Assembly: GCF_932294415.1 (NCBI RefSeq)
Contig: NC_065536.1
Location: forward strand, 54,718,354 to 54,782,353
Length of the DNA stretch: 64,000 nt
Reading direction: 5' to 3'
Source of the DNA: Quercus robur
Taxonomy: Eukaryota > Streptophyta > Magnoliopsida > Fagales > Fagaceae
Of this stretch, positions 10,569 to 23,654 are shown piece after piece; the stretch's first letter is position 1; each line of letters opens with the position of its first letter. Position numbers and translations under genes: made by a program. The notes under the pieces are model-generated. The model searched no databases and was not told the origin of the DNA. It was given only the letters and a program-made list of their open reading frames with translations.

Positions 10569-13500
10569 ATGACTCCCTCTTATTGCTTATCTTCAACCAG
10601 AAACACTACTACATCTGGAGCAGCAGCATTCTTTCTGCATAATTCTCATCTCTACCTTCCCAAACATCGGTCTCTCTTGGTTCCCAATGAAACCCAACTC
10701 CCCAGGAGGGAGACTTTATTTCTCAAGCCTCAAGCACTATCACCCAAGTCTTGCTTTCCCACCTTGAGGCTAAAAAATTCTAAATTCATACACCCTTTTG
10801 CAAGCATATCGTCTTTTGCTGAAGCTGAAGGAGAAGAAGAACAAAAAGAAGAAATCAAAGTTAATGATCATCGTCATGAAGTTGCGAAAAGTACAAAGGA
10901 AGATGAGGATGACTTGCCTGGAATGGCTCAGGCCTTTCATATATCTTCAAGCACTGCTTCTGCTATAGCTATATGCATAGCATTTATGGCTCTAAGTCTT
11001 CCACTGTTCATGAAATCTTTGGGGCAGGGTTTGTCCCTGAAGATCAAGCTGTTATCTTATGTAACTCTGCTATCTGGGTTTTACATGGCTTGGAACATTG
11101 GAGCCAATGATGTGGCCAATGCTATGGGGACCTCGGTGGGTTCAGGGGCATTGACACTTCGGCAGGCTGTGATGACAGCTGCGGTGTTGGAGTTCTCTGG
11201 GGCATTGTTGATGGGCACACATGTGACAAGTACAATGCAGAAAGGTATTCTTGTTGCTACTATGTTTCAAGGAAAGGATACTCTACTTTTCGCTGGCTTG
11301 CTGTCTTCTTTGGCTGCTGCTGGTACTTGGTTACAGGTACATCGATATATATTGTGGTTTTTTAAAGTATGTTACTATGTTTTCCAATTTAGTTTTGAAG
11401 CTCTGTTGGTTGTTAATTACTTTCTTTCTGGGATGATACATGGCTATCACCAACCAAACATGGCAATGGAAATTAAGTTAATCCAATGCTATATTTTCAG
11501 GCTATAAATGCTTATAAACGATTATGGGAGTCTAATGTCTACAGGATATGATTGTAAACACATAACTACATTGAATTTAAACTTATTGGGAATGTAATAT
11601 TTATCATGTTTCATTGGTCAATGCAACTATGTTTGAATTTAATTGAAAAATCTAATGTATGAACCTAAATTTTATCCTAGCAATATGAATATATTTGTCC
11701 AAATCATTGAAAGTGCTTGCACACGTGCAGTCATGCTATATCATATTAGTATCTTGTTCAAATTAGTATGATATATTGTATTAGGCGGTTGAAATTCTAT
11801 CGTATATTAGTATTTTGTTCGTTACAATTCCCTGCAAACAGTTTGGTTAGGTTGATTCTGTCTTAGGCCATTTCGTTTGTTCTTAACTTAATGGAACTAA
11901 TCACTCAACGAGACAAAAAGTGAATATAATATCAATAAGTCATTGTGGATATGGCACAGATCTAAATGGCAACAAAAACTATGCGTGACTAAGAACATTT
12001 TGTTATATAAAAACTGTTCTCTATGGGACTAAACACAGTAGTTAAATACTAGGAATTCGTGTCTATTTATATGTGTGCGCACAGGAGTTTATTATACCGA
12101 AGGTAATGTGGTGCTAGTCTTCCAGCTATGTCTGAAATTCCTTAAATGAGCATTTCCTTTCAATTTCCATTAAAAAAAAATGTATCTACCTTTAAAGATA
12201 TTTGGATCTTAAGAATATAAAGTTTCTTTAGTAACAGACTAAAATAGTTTACAATTTCTTTCATCTGAGGGCATTTGTATATATTTTTAGTATACTATTT
12301 ATAGGCAAAGACCATAGAAAGGAGCATCCTGATACTAAGATGCAATTTTCTTCCCTTGAAATCATCAGCATGAAAAATTCCTTGAGATCTACATCTGAAG
12401 ACAGACAGAAATAACAATGAAATTTGGTTAAATGATCTAAACAAGTTGCTTAGTACAGCTTGTTTTTCTTAGCAAGATATGTCCCTATTCAAAATTCCTC
12501 CAAGGGAGCTAGGAGTTTCATAATCTCATCGTGGCCTTGCAAGTCACTATTTTGGATTTGAATTGCAGATTGATTTCTCCAAAGCTGCATGTATGATATC
12601 TTTAAGAAATGGAGAAAAAAGAAAATATATCTTTGAACTTTATGAAAGTAGAATATAATTTTCAACATTCAACACTGGCATTTGTACCAGAGACTCCGGC
12701 TTTGAATAACATTCTACTAAATTCTTGATTAAACTTGTATTTCCTTTCTATAGTTCCTTTTCCAGAGAATGAATATCCAGAACTAATGGCAACGAAGGAG
12801 GATGAACATCCTAAAATTTCATGATAAATAGTTAATGGAACTGGAATAATAGTCAATCACTTCCTGACTCACAAAACATTATAAAATTTGTACATTTCAG
12901 CATTACTCACCAGATCAACATAGAGACTTCTCTAAATTAGAAAATTTACTCTTAGGTTTACTTGCTTGTCAGGTCACATGGGATATGCTAAATACGACTT
13001 CTCTTTAGTTTTACAACTGAACTCTAGTCTTTGATTTATAATTATTTATTGGGTGTTATGCAGGTTGCATCATATTACGGATGGCCGGTCTCTACCACAC
13101 ATTGTATAGTAGGATCAATGGTCGGATTTGGACTCGTATATGGAGGAGTTGGTGCCGTTTTCTGGAGTTCACTGGCAAGGGTGATTTCTTCATGGGTGAT
13201 CTCACCGATAATGGGAGCACTGGTGTCATTTCTTGTCTACAAATGCATCCGTAGGGTATGTTCTCAATCTCTGGGACTTAGATAATACGAAGCTCACTGC
13301 CTTACACCCTATGTGGATTTACCTTGACTAACCTGCTAACAGCGCTTCTGTAAGGAAGCATAAATCCTGCTCCTTAGTTTGCTGACTTTGAAACCTGGAG
13401 TCATTTTAGGCATTGTATGGAGATACTTTGTCAACAACAAAAAAATTATATATCAAATGACAAGAGGCTTGAATCTTAAGACTCCTAAAAAAAATCATAA

Positions 13501-14514
13501 TCCATAAGCATTGTGGGTGACTTGTTGTACCTTATGCTTCCTCGTTATAACTTTCAACAAGCGGCACAAGCCAAACATAAAGAAGCTACTCCTTAATCAT
13601 AAAGTATGTATAAGCAGCTATTAGCTTTCGTTGAAACATGAGTTATTGACGAAATAATTACATTCTTACAATCCTAATTTCTTTTCCAGTTTGTGTACAG
13701 TGCTCCAAATCCAGGACAAGCTGCAGCTGCAGCTGCACCAGTTGCTGTGTTTGCTGGTGTAACTGGAATCTCTTTTGCAGCCTTCCCTCTTAGCAAGAGC
13801 TTGCCTTTGGCAACGACTCAGGCTTTAGCCTTCGGAACTGCTGGGGCGGTCCTTGTAAACAGGATTATCCGAAAACAGCTAGGCCATCTCCTTCTTCAGC
13901 CAACTACATCACTAGCAGAGCCAAAAGAGGGAACCGTCCCCAGCAAAAATATAGGGTTTCTCTCTGATATTGCAGGTCCGAAGGGTACCCAGCTAGAGAT
14001 AGTATATGGGGTCTTTGGGTACATGCAGATACTATCAGCCTGCTTCATGTCATTTGCCCATGGAGGAAATGATGTCTCCAATGCAATAGGTCCTCTGGCT
14101 GCTGCATTATCCATACTTCAAGGAGGTGCCAGTGGAACTGAGATTGTTATTCCACTTGATGTTCTTGCATGGGGAGGATTTGGTATTGTTGCAGGGCTTG
14201 CAATATGGGGGTATAGAGTGATTGCAACAATTGGGAAGAAAATAACAGAACTCACACCAACTAGGGGATTTGCAGCGGAGTTTGCTGCAGCCTCTGTGGT
14301 TCTATTTGCATCAAAGCTGGGACTACCCATCTCAGCAACCCATACTCTAGTGGGTGCAGTCATGGGGGTGGGGTTTGCAAGAGGACTTAACAGTGTTAGA
14401 GCGGAAACAGTGAGGGAGATTGTGGTTTCTTGGGCTGTGACAATTCCAGTTGGTGCTATTCTTTCTGTTCTCTATACATGGATCTTGACCAAGCTTTTGT
14501 CTTATATTTTGTGA
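10569..14514 (+). CDS. PHT2-1: Chloroplast inorganic phosphate transporter PHT2;1 (PiT family)
   Basis: Exons: 10569-11336, 13064-13255, 13690-14514. These are 256, 64 and 274 codons, all phase 0, giving 594 aa, close to the roughly 590 aa of Arabidopsis PHT2;1. Residues 1 to about 75 are Ser/Thr/Pro-rich with few acids, like a plastid transit peptide. An acidic, charged linker (about 80-118) precedes about a dozen hydrophobic segments. Both PiT signature motifs are present: GANDVANAMG at about 178 and GGNDVSNAIG at about 445, plus GWPVSTTHCIVG right after the first junction and LPISATHTLVGA near the C-terminus. The family moves phosphate with a cation, and PHT2;1 acts at the plastid envelope. 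Introns of 1727 and 434 bp have GT-AG ends. The start is the first in-frame ATG ahead of the transit peptide. Confidence 0.95.
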
Positions 14515-16325
14515 GCGTACATTCAAAAGATTTTAATCTACCTGTGTGATTAATTAAATTACAAAAACTTTTTTTTCCAGTGATTTGTAGAATAATGTCC
14601 TTGTCTATGCTAACATGCTTTCCTCCATATGGAAGTCAAGTGTCGCTATATATTTGGAACTGAGTAACAAATTTGGTTTTCTTGCATAATGTGTTCAAAA
14701 ACCGTTCTTTAATATCCTACACTGTGTGATATACCTATATATCGAGCACCTTTTAAAGGACCACACACACACACCCATATATATATGAAAGCTACCAATA
14801 TATAATAGCTATAACTGTCTAAAATTGTCATTCGAAACATTACATATGTTGGAAATTAAGGACTAAGAAGATATGACATCCATAAATGTTACATGGTATG
14901 TTATCAATCTAGCAAGGAATATGTTCAAGTATCTGATAGGTAAGATGAGGTATCTATTTATTTCTGTTTTAGCCTCCAAATACTGTGTTAAAGTCAAGAG
15001 GAATGACTGTCAGACAGCATCTTAGTTTCATTCATTCCTGTTTAGACAATCCTCTTTGTTTTCTCTTCGACTTGTGTACAACTATGACATAGTCACATAA
15101 AGGGTTTCAGCAGCAGTATGGTGCTTTGCGGATAATTGTTGTTATCAGAGACAGTAGTAATCTCTAAACTACAAGTTGATTTCAGCAAGCTCATGCTCTA
15201 TATACAGTGCAGAGCAAGCGGGTTCAATGGCCAGTAGAGCTAAGAATGTAGTTTTTGAAGTTTTATTTTGAAGACACTGGGAGCAGTTAAATAAGTACTA
15301 TCTCAACATTGTTATCATTGCTAAAGCCCTACTTTATTCACAAAGAGAAACCAGATCACTGTTGCTAAGCATCTTTAAACTGCATGTCATTAAAATCCAG
15401 TAAACCTTGGTATTAAATAATGATCTAAATTCTTAACAAAATTTCCGTATATTTGGACTACTTTTACGTTTCTTGAACTCAGATAAATTAATATAGGCAA
15501 CCTTGGAGCCATGCTGCAGGACCATATTTCAAACTATGGTACAAGAGAACAATTCCTAAATGAGATGAGCTAGTTAGTAGAAGCTAGTACACTAGGAAGC
15601 CAAGCCATAGCCACAAGGCTTTCATCCTAGGCAGAAATTTAATTTTACTAGATAAACTACCTCTTGGTCCAAAAATTTAAGATCCTACTTTAATACTATG
15701 ATAAAATACCACTAATCTCAAAAGCTTAAGCTAATAGGAAACAATGAATTTCACTGTATAACAATTTTTGTTAAACACTCCATTTTATATTTTTTGGGAC
15801 AAGCAGGATAAGAAGACAAGGAATAACACTAGTAATATGTGTTATATAAGAACTACAATAGGAACAAAATGAAACCAAATAGAGGAAAATTAAACAAAAA
15901 GAAAAAGAATAAACACTAAGAGATCCAGTGAAATTTTGGTATACCAGAAGATTTTGACAAAATTTATCCGTAGTGTCTAGAAATATAGTAATAAATATTA
16001 TAAATAAATAAATAAAGAGTTTAGAAATATACTGATGAGTCCTATAATCTAGGGTACAGCACCTTAAGCATATTATAGCACTGAAAATAGTGAACTTTCA
16101 ATTCATCATAGTGAGTACATTTCCCTCTCAGGTTTCTCCATGCATTTTTTTTAAAATCTGTATAAATAATCAGAATTTTATTCAAAAGAGGAGACTCCTT
16201 ACGTACACAAAGCACATATAAAAGCTCTCGTAACCTTCTCCATGCAATCAACACATTTATATGAGCAATTCACTTGCTCGGAAAGACCATGTACCACATG
16301 TGGAGAAGCATCTCATAGAACCAAG
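14515..16325. other. Intergenic region between PHT2;1 and the PADRE gene
   Basis: The two genes converge here, so this holds both 3' ends. AT-rich, with CA/TA microsatellite at about 14761-14790 and TAAATAAATAAA near 16003-16015. No further gene, RNA or element could be supported. Confidence 0.6.
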
Positions 16326-16961
16326 TCATGGAGAGAGCTCCAGTACAGAAGTTAGGCTGGGCTCCCATGGAAATCCTCTGAATGATTTTGCCTTTAGGAG
16401 GGGGGGTACGAAAGGTGTTTTATTTCTTATACCTTTTTTCTTTGAACATTTTGACCACCTCTCCCTGGAGAGATAAAATTCTTTTGCGGAACAAACAGAT
16501 TCCTCCATACTTACTTCACCTGCATCAATGATGATCTTTGAATCCCACTCTTCTTCTTCGGAAATTTCTTTGACTTGGGCCTTCTCTGGGTATCAATGCT
16601 TCAGTTTCTGTACAGTCCTGGATAGGATTATATAATATTTCTGACCAGGCAAGAGATTCTCTTCTGGGTGTAAGAGGGACTTATGTGGATTTGTGAAAAC
16701 TTCTGTCCTGGCAACAAACATCCCAGGATATTTTTCCATCAATCGAGATGCAGGAACCGCATCTTGATACTGTTCCTCTTGCCCACCTGCATGAACTATC
16801 CTCAAAAAAATATTCTTTGATTGTAGGCTAATGTCCAATGATATGGAAACTCCCGATATTCTTCTAAATTCTGTGTCCTTGGAAGCTCCTTCCAAGTATT
16901 TCTTCCTTCTAGTTTCTCTGTTGTGACCCATCCCCAGCAACTGAATACACCCCTTCATCAT
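16326..16961 (-). CDS. PADRE (DUF4228) domain protein, in-frame stop after the domain
   Basis: Chosen start: ATG at 16961 (MMKGCIQLLGMG). The first 122 codons contain a complete PADRE-type domain: VHAGGQEEQYQDAVPAS, MEKYPGMFVAR, NPHKSLLHPEENLLPGQKYY, then TVQKLK. A TGA follows at 16593-16595. The same frame stays open for 88 more codons and reads like a normal PADRE-protein C-terminus, from YPEKAQVKEISEEEE to a Ser/Lys-rich part, FVPPL and the terminal block EPSLTSVLELSP, with a stop at 16326-16328. Family members have an Arg/Lys at the place of the TGA, so this looks like one point change. The gene could be a young pseudogene, a truncated but working allele, or a sequence error. PADRE genes are induced by fungal pathogens and stress in Arabidopsis. 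Confidence 0.75.
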
Positions 16962-17090
16962 AGCCAGCAATCAAATGTCATATATCCAAATGTTTCATTA
17001 TATTCCGCTGGCAGGGAATATGGAACACTTTTATTTGCCAGAGGTATACTAGCACCAATGAGCATTGACAAATGTATATTCTATTTTATT

Positions 17091-17240
17091 TTTCATGGCC
17101 GGCTCTTATAATTAATAATTTCCAATAAGCAGCAGTGATGAAACCAATGCTCAGCAAAGTCAAAAACATGGAAGAAGGAATGGCTTCATCTGTATCTCTT
17201 CTTGGAGTAATTTTTGTCTCTTCTTGGAAGTGAAAACCAA
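17091..17240 (-). other. Orphan exon-like segment with a predicted membrane helix
   Basis: Downstream of the RAY1 stop, the minus strand has a possible acceptor (TCCTTTATACAAG) followed by about 45 open codons. They encode an Arg/Asp-rich part (ITPRRDTDEAIPSS), a hydrophobic helix (MFLTLLSIGFITAAYW) and a basic tail with a stop. No ATG starts it. It may be RAY1 3' UTR that is open by chance, an alternative RAY1 last exon, or a remnant of another gene. Confidence 0.25.
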
Positions 17241-17285
17241 AAGTGAGCCTTGTATAAAGGATGATAAAGCATCACCTAGGCCCCA

Positions 17286-20200
17286 TTAGTTTGTCAATTT
17301 GAAATTGTGCCAACTTTGCAAGCACATCCTTGTACCAGACTCATAATCCCATAAGCCTGACAATACCTGGCGTTCCAGCTTCTTCAGTCTCCCCCTAATC
17401 CAATTGTTGTGGAGAACAAGACAACCCTTCTTCACACAGGCAGCTTTAACATTTTTCTTCCTCCACAGATCTAGGTAAGCACCATTGGGGAAGAGGTCTC
17501 TGTCCAAAAAATAAACAGTCAGATTTGTTTCAGGTTCCACACATCTATTGTCACCCACACGATAGGATCCACCTTCCCCGCATAACGTGTCATAGAAGCT
17601 TGGCTGCTCAGAGAGGCCAGAAGTTGCTGCATGCTTCACCACCCTCTCCATAGCAGCAATTGTTGAATCATCACAACGAGCAAAGTAGAAACCAGAGTTT
17701 AAGCGCCTAGGTAAGTTTATTGGTCCTGCATATTAGCAAAGAGGGATGAGCATGTCACACTAAATATAAATTAATCCTCATAATGGAAGAATCACTAAAA
17801 AGTGATCCCACTAAAAAATATTTCGGACTATGAAGAATAAAAATAAAAATAAATAAATAAAAAAACCTGCATCTATTTCTGTAAACCTACCAAACAATAG
17901 AAGAAAAAAAATAAGAAATTTGATTTGTAAGTGATCACACCAATATCAACCAGATATTCAAGTTATCCAATCAATTATTATTTTCCTCCCTTAACAGTAT
18001 ATTTGTATTCTGTACCTTTTACCCATCAGAATAGGAGTGATTATTTTAAGTTTGAGATGCTTAGAGTATACCTGTTGTTTTGTATTCATCTGACTGTGCC
18101 ACAAGAAAAGCAGGGCCAAAAGTGTAAAGCAATGGCAATGGATTTTCAAACCAATATACATCCACATCACTAAGCAGTACATTGTAACCAAGCTTCAGTA
18201 TCGTCAAAACCATTCTGGACTTCACTTTGGTCACCCTTTGAAAGCATTTTGTTCCGAAGTGGCAATCATTGAAGCTGATGTTACTTGGAGCCAACGGATC
18301 CTTGAAAACTGGCAGGCCCTATCAGTAAATACAAAGTACTTAAATTTAGATTTCACACACCTTAGGGGCAATCTTCCAACAGCATGATGGAATGCAAGGC
18401 ACAACTCAGCTATTCCATTAAGCTATTCCCCCCCTCCCCCACACACACATCAGATTAGTCCCAGGCCCCAACAACACAAACAAGCTTCAAGATGTGAGAT
18501 CAAGCAGAGTGTTCGTAGTAATATAGTATACAAGTTTCCCCAGACTTGGCTGCAATATATTGTTAACCAAACTCACTCTGCTTGATGAATACACTAGATT
18601 CCTTATTTTATTTGCATGTGCATATGCATGTACATAAACACGTGCAACAAAAGAAGTTGGTTAGATAAAAAAGAAAGTCAATTAGCAAAATAATTAAATT
18701 TAATTATCAAAAAAGTGCATAAATAAATAAATAAAAAGAACAGCATCGAAGCAGAAATACCTGCAAGACAGAGAACTGATAGGTTTCCTGGTCAAGAGCA
18801 CAAATCATAAAATTTGTAATCAGGAGGCGGCGTAACCTGCACACCCAACTCATTAACATGTCCTTGTAACTATATCCAGCAACTGCAAGAACAATTGTCT
18901 TGTTCTTGTCTGCAATAAAAGGAAGGAGTGACTCCAAGGAGAATGCAAATTCTAATGGTGTTGAGAGCTTCATATGATCCTTCAGAGAGCAATCCGGTAT
19001 TTTTTCCAGTGAATTAATACCATCAATACAAGCCATGATCCTCCTTTTCCTCCAGGGATGCAAGATCCTTTCCTTCCATAATCTGAATGAACTCTGGTAT
19101 CCATATGGATAAACAAAGTTTTCCGTTGGGTTGAAGAAAATATATTTTCTGTCACACTTCAATAGTTTTACAAGGCTAGAATAATTAGCTTCATGATACA
19201 ACAAGGATCCATACAGTGCCCCAATATGGGAATTTCCAACATACTCCCAGCTTCTCATCTCAATACCTGAAACTTTGGAATTTCCGACTACTCCACTAGA
19301 CCAAGGCTCTGGATCATATAGGTGGAAACTTGAGATGGTCCAACTGGAGTCAAACACAAACCTGAAATCAGATGACATGGCCTCATTAATAAGCCAATTG
19401 TTGTGAATCCCTTTCCCATACAAGAAAGGAGGAAGAACGCCAGTATGTAAGGGCAAATCCCCGCTGTTCCATGCCATAAGCATTCTCCCTTTACAATGAT
19501 TCCACTGCCAACTTTGACATAGTATCTCCTGCAACTGAATGAACAGAGTACAATTAAATTGAGTTGTCTCACATGGCCCAGCAACTTTCAATCTGGAACA
19601 GGTTCTTTTATACCTCCTGGGTTCTCATCCACTTGCCATCCCCTCTTCGCCAACGTTTCCCAGCCTCATCCAAGTAGAATGGGAAGTGGGAAATATTTCG
19701 TGAAGAAGCAACAAGGAGCCAATCACGGTCAAGTTCATAAGCATAGTTAAGAGTGGAAATGAAGTCATTGAGAAGAATGGTCTCAGGATCGATGAGAACA
19801 AAAATATCTGATGTGAATGACCACGATCTTGCTATCATGGAATGGAAGAATGGAGTACCAAGAAACCTAGATACATACAGGCAGATCATAAGGCAATGTA
19901 TTCAACGTTTTTCCTTGTAAATAAGGCAAGAAACAGTTCACTAACATGCAAGAGTACAAAATCATAACCATTATCTATCATATCTTCTTTAAAATGTTTT
20001 TTGTAAAGTTTAATTATAAAAATAAAAAATAATAATAATAATAAAAAATTGTAAAGAAAATCTCATAGGATGCTGTTCATTATTGTCTATAAGATTGTAT
20101 AATATAAGCATCTGGACATTCAGTTCATACACCTGGTAGACTTGCTCACAGGATATATTGTTTTTAGATGTTTCATGTATTTGAAATCAAATTAAATCAA

Positions 20201-21593
20201 TAACAAAATCTTTCCTAAAACAATACATATTTGTAGGAAAAAAAAAATTCTGGTATGTGGATTACATAACAGGGGGGAATTTTAGTTCAAAATGACACAA
20301 CGTTAAACTAATTGTGCAATAGAATCTGAACACCAACAGGCTTTTAAAATTATAACTATATAGTAATGTCATAATATTGAACAAAATCAAGTTTATTTTA
20401 AACATGCTACCTGCAGACATCTTCTCATGGACTACTTTGCCCTAGTATTATTATATAACCCATATTTGTTTATCCTTATATCAACACCAAATTGTTTTAT
20501 GTATATACTAGGGTCTTTGAATGTAGAACCTAATACTGAAATTTCTATCAAACATATTTGTTTAACCATATTTGGACCACAGATTGATGCTGTTCCTGCT
20601 TTGTCTTTAATGAAACCTTAGAAACAATCTAAAGCAACCACAGCAGATTATCTGTGTCAAGCACATGTCTAATTCCTTTTCCACCAGGAATTATAGAAAA
20701 CATAAAGGCTTTTTATCTTGAATCTTCTGATGTACTTAATATCAACTTCTATATTCATTGACAGAAAGAAAAAAAAAAGGTATCCAAAATCTTTTGCTGG
20801 AAAACAAATTACTTTCCCGTTTATAAAATATCAATTATCCTAAAAGTGTAAGCTGTTAAGAATTGGTAAATGTAATCATTTATAATACTAGAACAAATTA
20901 CAAATTGTCCCAAAAACTTAAGCTGCTAGGACGTAGGTAATTTAATCACCATTATTTTAACACTATACTGTTCCCAGTCAGATAGCAGTCTGCTATGTTA
21001 GCAACTAGAGGGAATTACATCCATATATAAACTCATCTAGTTGTTCTGAAGCCCAGCACAAGATACCAAATTGAAGCTCTATACATATAGCAATTGCCTT
21101 CAAATTAATGCAGTCAATCAACTTGATGGATAAAGAAATCAAAAACTAACTCATTTGCTTACGTGAAATCAATGTTGGGTTCAACCAAAACCCGTGAACC
21201 GAAATCACCAGCGAAGGAAACAACAGAAGGGTGTTGGCTGAAGAGAAGAACAGAAATTTGTGGGGACAGAGCAAGCCATGACCGAATAGCTAGACTCTGC
21301 CTAGCCCCAACAGAGCCATTAAATGGGCTAGGAGCTGAGAAAATGGTAATTCTGGGTTTTCCCAGATCACCAAGATTGAGTTTTGACACTTTGATCCGAT
21401 CATTGAGAGAAGGTAACCTCTGAGTAACATAGAGGGAGAGAGCAATCAACACAAACCCAGATAGCCAAACTGAGCATAGTCCAACTTGGAATACCTGTGA
21501 AACAAAAACAAACTGCTTAGAAACAATGCATATGAACAAAAAAAAAAAAAAACATAGAGAGAGAAGTGAAAAGAGAAAGAACCATGCCTTCAT
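17286..21593 (-). CDS. RAY1: RAY1-like GT77 beta-arabinofuranosyltransferase
   Basis: Exons (5' to 3'): 21593-21588, 21494-21163, 19866-19614, 19534-18761, 18318-18072, 17725-17286. Together they encode 683 aa with consistent phases. Residues 6-24 form a single N-terminal membrane anchor, typical of a Golgi type II glycosyltransferase. The N-terminal half has a sugar-transferase-like segment (IFVLIDPETILLNDF). The C-terminal half is a Nucleotid_trans domain (from about 390) with the metal-binding DVD at 506-508 (LLSDVDVYWFENP), LNSGFYFARCDDST, and a C-terminal CVKKGCLVLHNNWI block. RAY1 adds arabinofuranose to wall glycans or AGPs. The first intron would use a GC donor (AAG|GCATGG) and TTTCACAG acceptor. 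Its 93 nt are stopless, so retention gives 714 aa. The family call is firm; orthology to RAY1 is likely, helped by the neighbouring genes. Confidence 0.85.
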
Positions 21594-22639
21594 TGTTGTA
21601 TTATGAAGAAGAATGAAATGAAGTTTGTGATGGGTTTGTTTTGTTTAGTTTATTTATGAAGCCGGTGCTGAGTTAGTGGGAGAGAGAGAGAGAGAGAGAG
21701 AGATACGGAAATGAAACTTTAACTGAAGGAAACAAAATGCACTAGTAACGAACTTGCCACTACTGTACTTTGACTATCAGCGCCACCAAGTCCGGGAAGA
21801 CCATGAGCCATGTGAGGGCTTTGTCGTTGTGGACACGTCAGTTTCCACTTTCCATTGAAAAGTGAACCTTCTTTTTTTTTTTCTTTCAATTGAATTATCG
21901 AACTGCATCAACAAAGTTTGAGACAGATTTTTTTGCCGACGGAAAAATGGTATAAAATACACCACTTTTATTACAACTCTACACTCATGAGTGATGAAGA
22001 AAAATTAGTAGGTCTATAAGTCCACGCACAATTCGGCATATGGGTGAATAAAGCTGTGTATTATATTGTGATCCTAGCATTGTTTTTGTTTAAAAGGTAG
22101 AGAGGATTTAAAATTCGATAACGGCCCTTATTTTTTACTAAATAGCTCTTCTATTTGACAAAATAATGTGTTCAAATCTTCTCTACCTAAAAACTAATAC
22201 TAAATCTTTTTACACCCAAAAAATAAAATCTTTTTACATAGTTCCTAAAATAAATATAAAAAAATCTTTTTACACATTTCTTGTTGCACACTGTCTTACA
22301 CTTTTTGTAAAATCATTTTAAAATTATGAATTTTTGAACTTGTGCTTTAAAAACACAATTTTAATTGAAACACAGCAGTTTGTGTTCGGTGAATGCTAAA
22401 ATATGTGCAATTTTGAGGCAATATCTTCATAGAGGTCACAGAAGAATAGAATGAATAAATTATTGAAGAATGAAATGAGATGATATATTCAATTTTGTAT
22501 GTGTAAGGGAATTTATAAAAGGGGATGAAGGCAAATAAGTATATAATTTTTACTTTTACCATTATGCTCATTGTCAATGTGGATGCTTTTGAAGTCATGT
22601 TCTTTGTATCTGCTACCAATGTTACTAGCCCAGTCTATT
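21594..22639. other. Upstream region of RAY1
   Basis: It holds a (GA)n microsatellite at 21681-21703, about 90 bp upstream of the start codon, likely in the promoter or 5' leader. The rest is AT-rich with poly-T and poly-A runs. No gene was found. Confidence 0.6.
21681..21703. repeat. (GA)n microsatellite
   Basis: An uninterrupted AG/GA run of about 23 bp lies just upstream of the RAY1 start codon. GA-rich stretches are common in plant core promoters and 5' UTRs. Confidence 0.95.
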
Positions 22640-22828
22640 GTGGCTGATTGCAAGGCCATTGTCCAAGTTTTTAAGGAAGCCGAGACCAGCACTGCTACAG
22701 GGAAGTTAGAGGCTGCTGATGCCCTTGCCAGAATTGGTTTTAGGCAACCAGAATCTATTATTGCCTATGATCACCCTCCTTTCGTGTTTATGGAGGCTTT
22801 ACATTTGGATTTAAAAATACAAGGATAA
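22640..22828 (+). mobile_element. LINE RNase H-like remnant
   Basis: The frame reads VADCKAIVQVFKEAETSTA, then ADALARIGFRQPE, then a hydrophobic end and a stop. This matches the SDCK...ADALAR pattern of the RNase H domain carried by plant L1-type LINEs, with the middle missing. No RT is nearby. It is a degraded fragment, probably without function. A host RNase H-like pseudogene is the alternative. Confidence 0.5.
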
Positions 22829-23654
22829 AAGTATAATTTGATTACTTTCTCTCGATTAATGAGGGGTGAACGACAAAATTCTCATACAATGAAATATATG
22901 TAAACTATTTCCTAATAATTATTTCTCATTTCATTTTTAGGCCTCGTAGTGTTGCCGAGGTGGGTGAGGGGAGACTGGAGAAAATAAAAGTACAGGGAAG
23001 TTGGGTCAGAGGGGTTTTGGGTAGGGGCGTGGACCATGGGTCGCAAAAATGGATGTAGTAATTGCTACTGAAATTGAATGAAAAGACATTTTGAAGCCCA
23101 AAAAAATAATAAATGAAAAGATTATTATGATTGTGAATCAAAACAAATTTTGTGTTTTGTTCTTAAAAAAATGTCCTGTCCTAATCTCACACACATATAA
23201 TGTTGGTTTTCTCCTTCAAGAACAATTTTTAAGAACATAACAAATCAAAATAAAATGGAAATACAATAACCAAAAACCTCTGGGAATGCCTTCCACGCTG
23301 TAGATACAGTTACAAATGATAAACACTAAAAAAAGTGCAATCCTAAAGACCACAAAACTGGAATACAAATTTCTCCAGAAGTAGGAAAGCTAAGAGATAG
23401 ACATCTGCCTACCTTGATGCATCATTAACCTGTCTAAAATGCAATTTTCATGCAATTATACTACCAACTAAAGATTACAGGATACTAGGACTCATTCAAG
23501 TTCCCTCACATACACCCACATGATGTCAACCAAGTACATCATTCAACCCCTGATGCACACCAGATTTACGAGTGCAACTCAAGCTTCAAGGCTGATCTAG
23601 AAAATATTTCCACCAGAAATTCCCATCAAAGCCCATAATCTTCCTTTTCTTCAA
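22829..23654. other. Intergenic / 3' flank of the RS-tailed gene
   Basis: About 0.8 kb, AT-rich; its right part will include the 3' UTR of the minus-strand gene ending at 23655. No additional gene was found. Confidence 0.6.
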
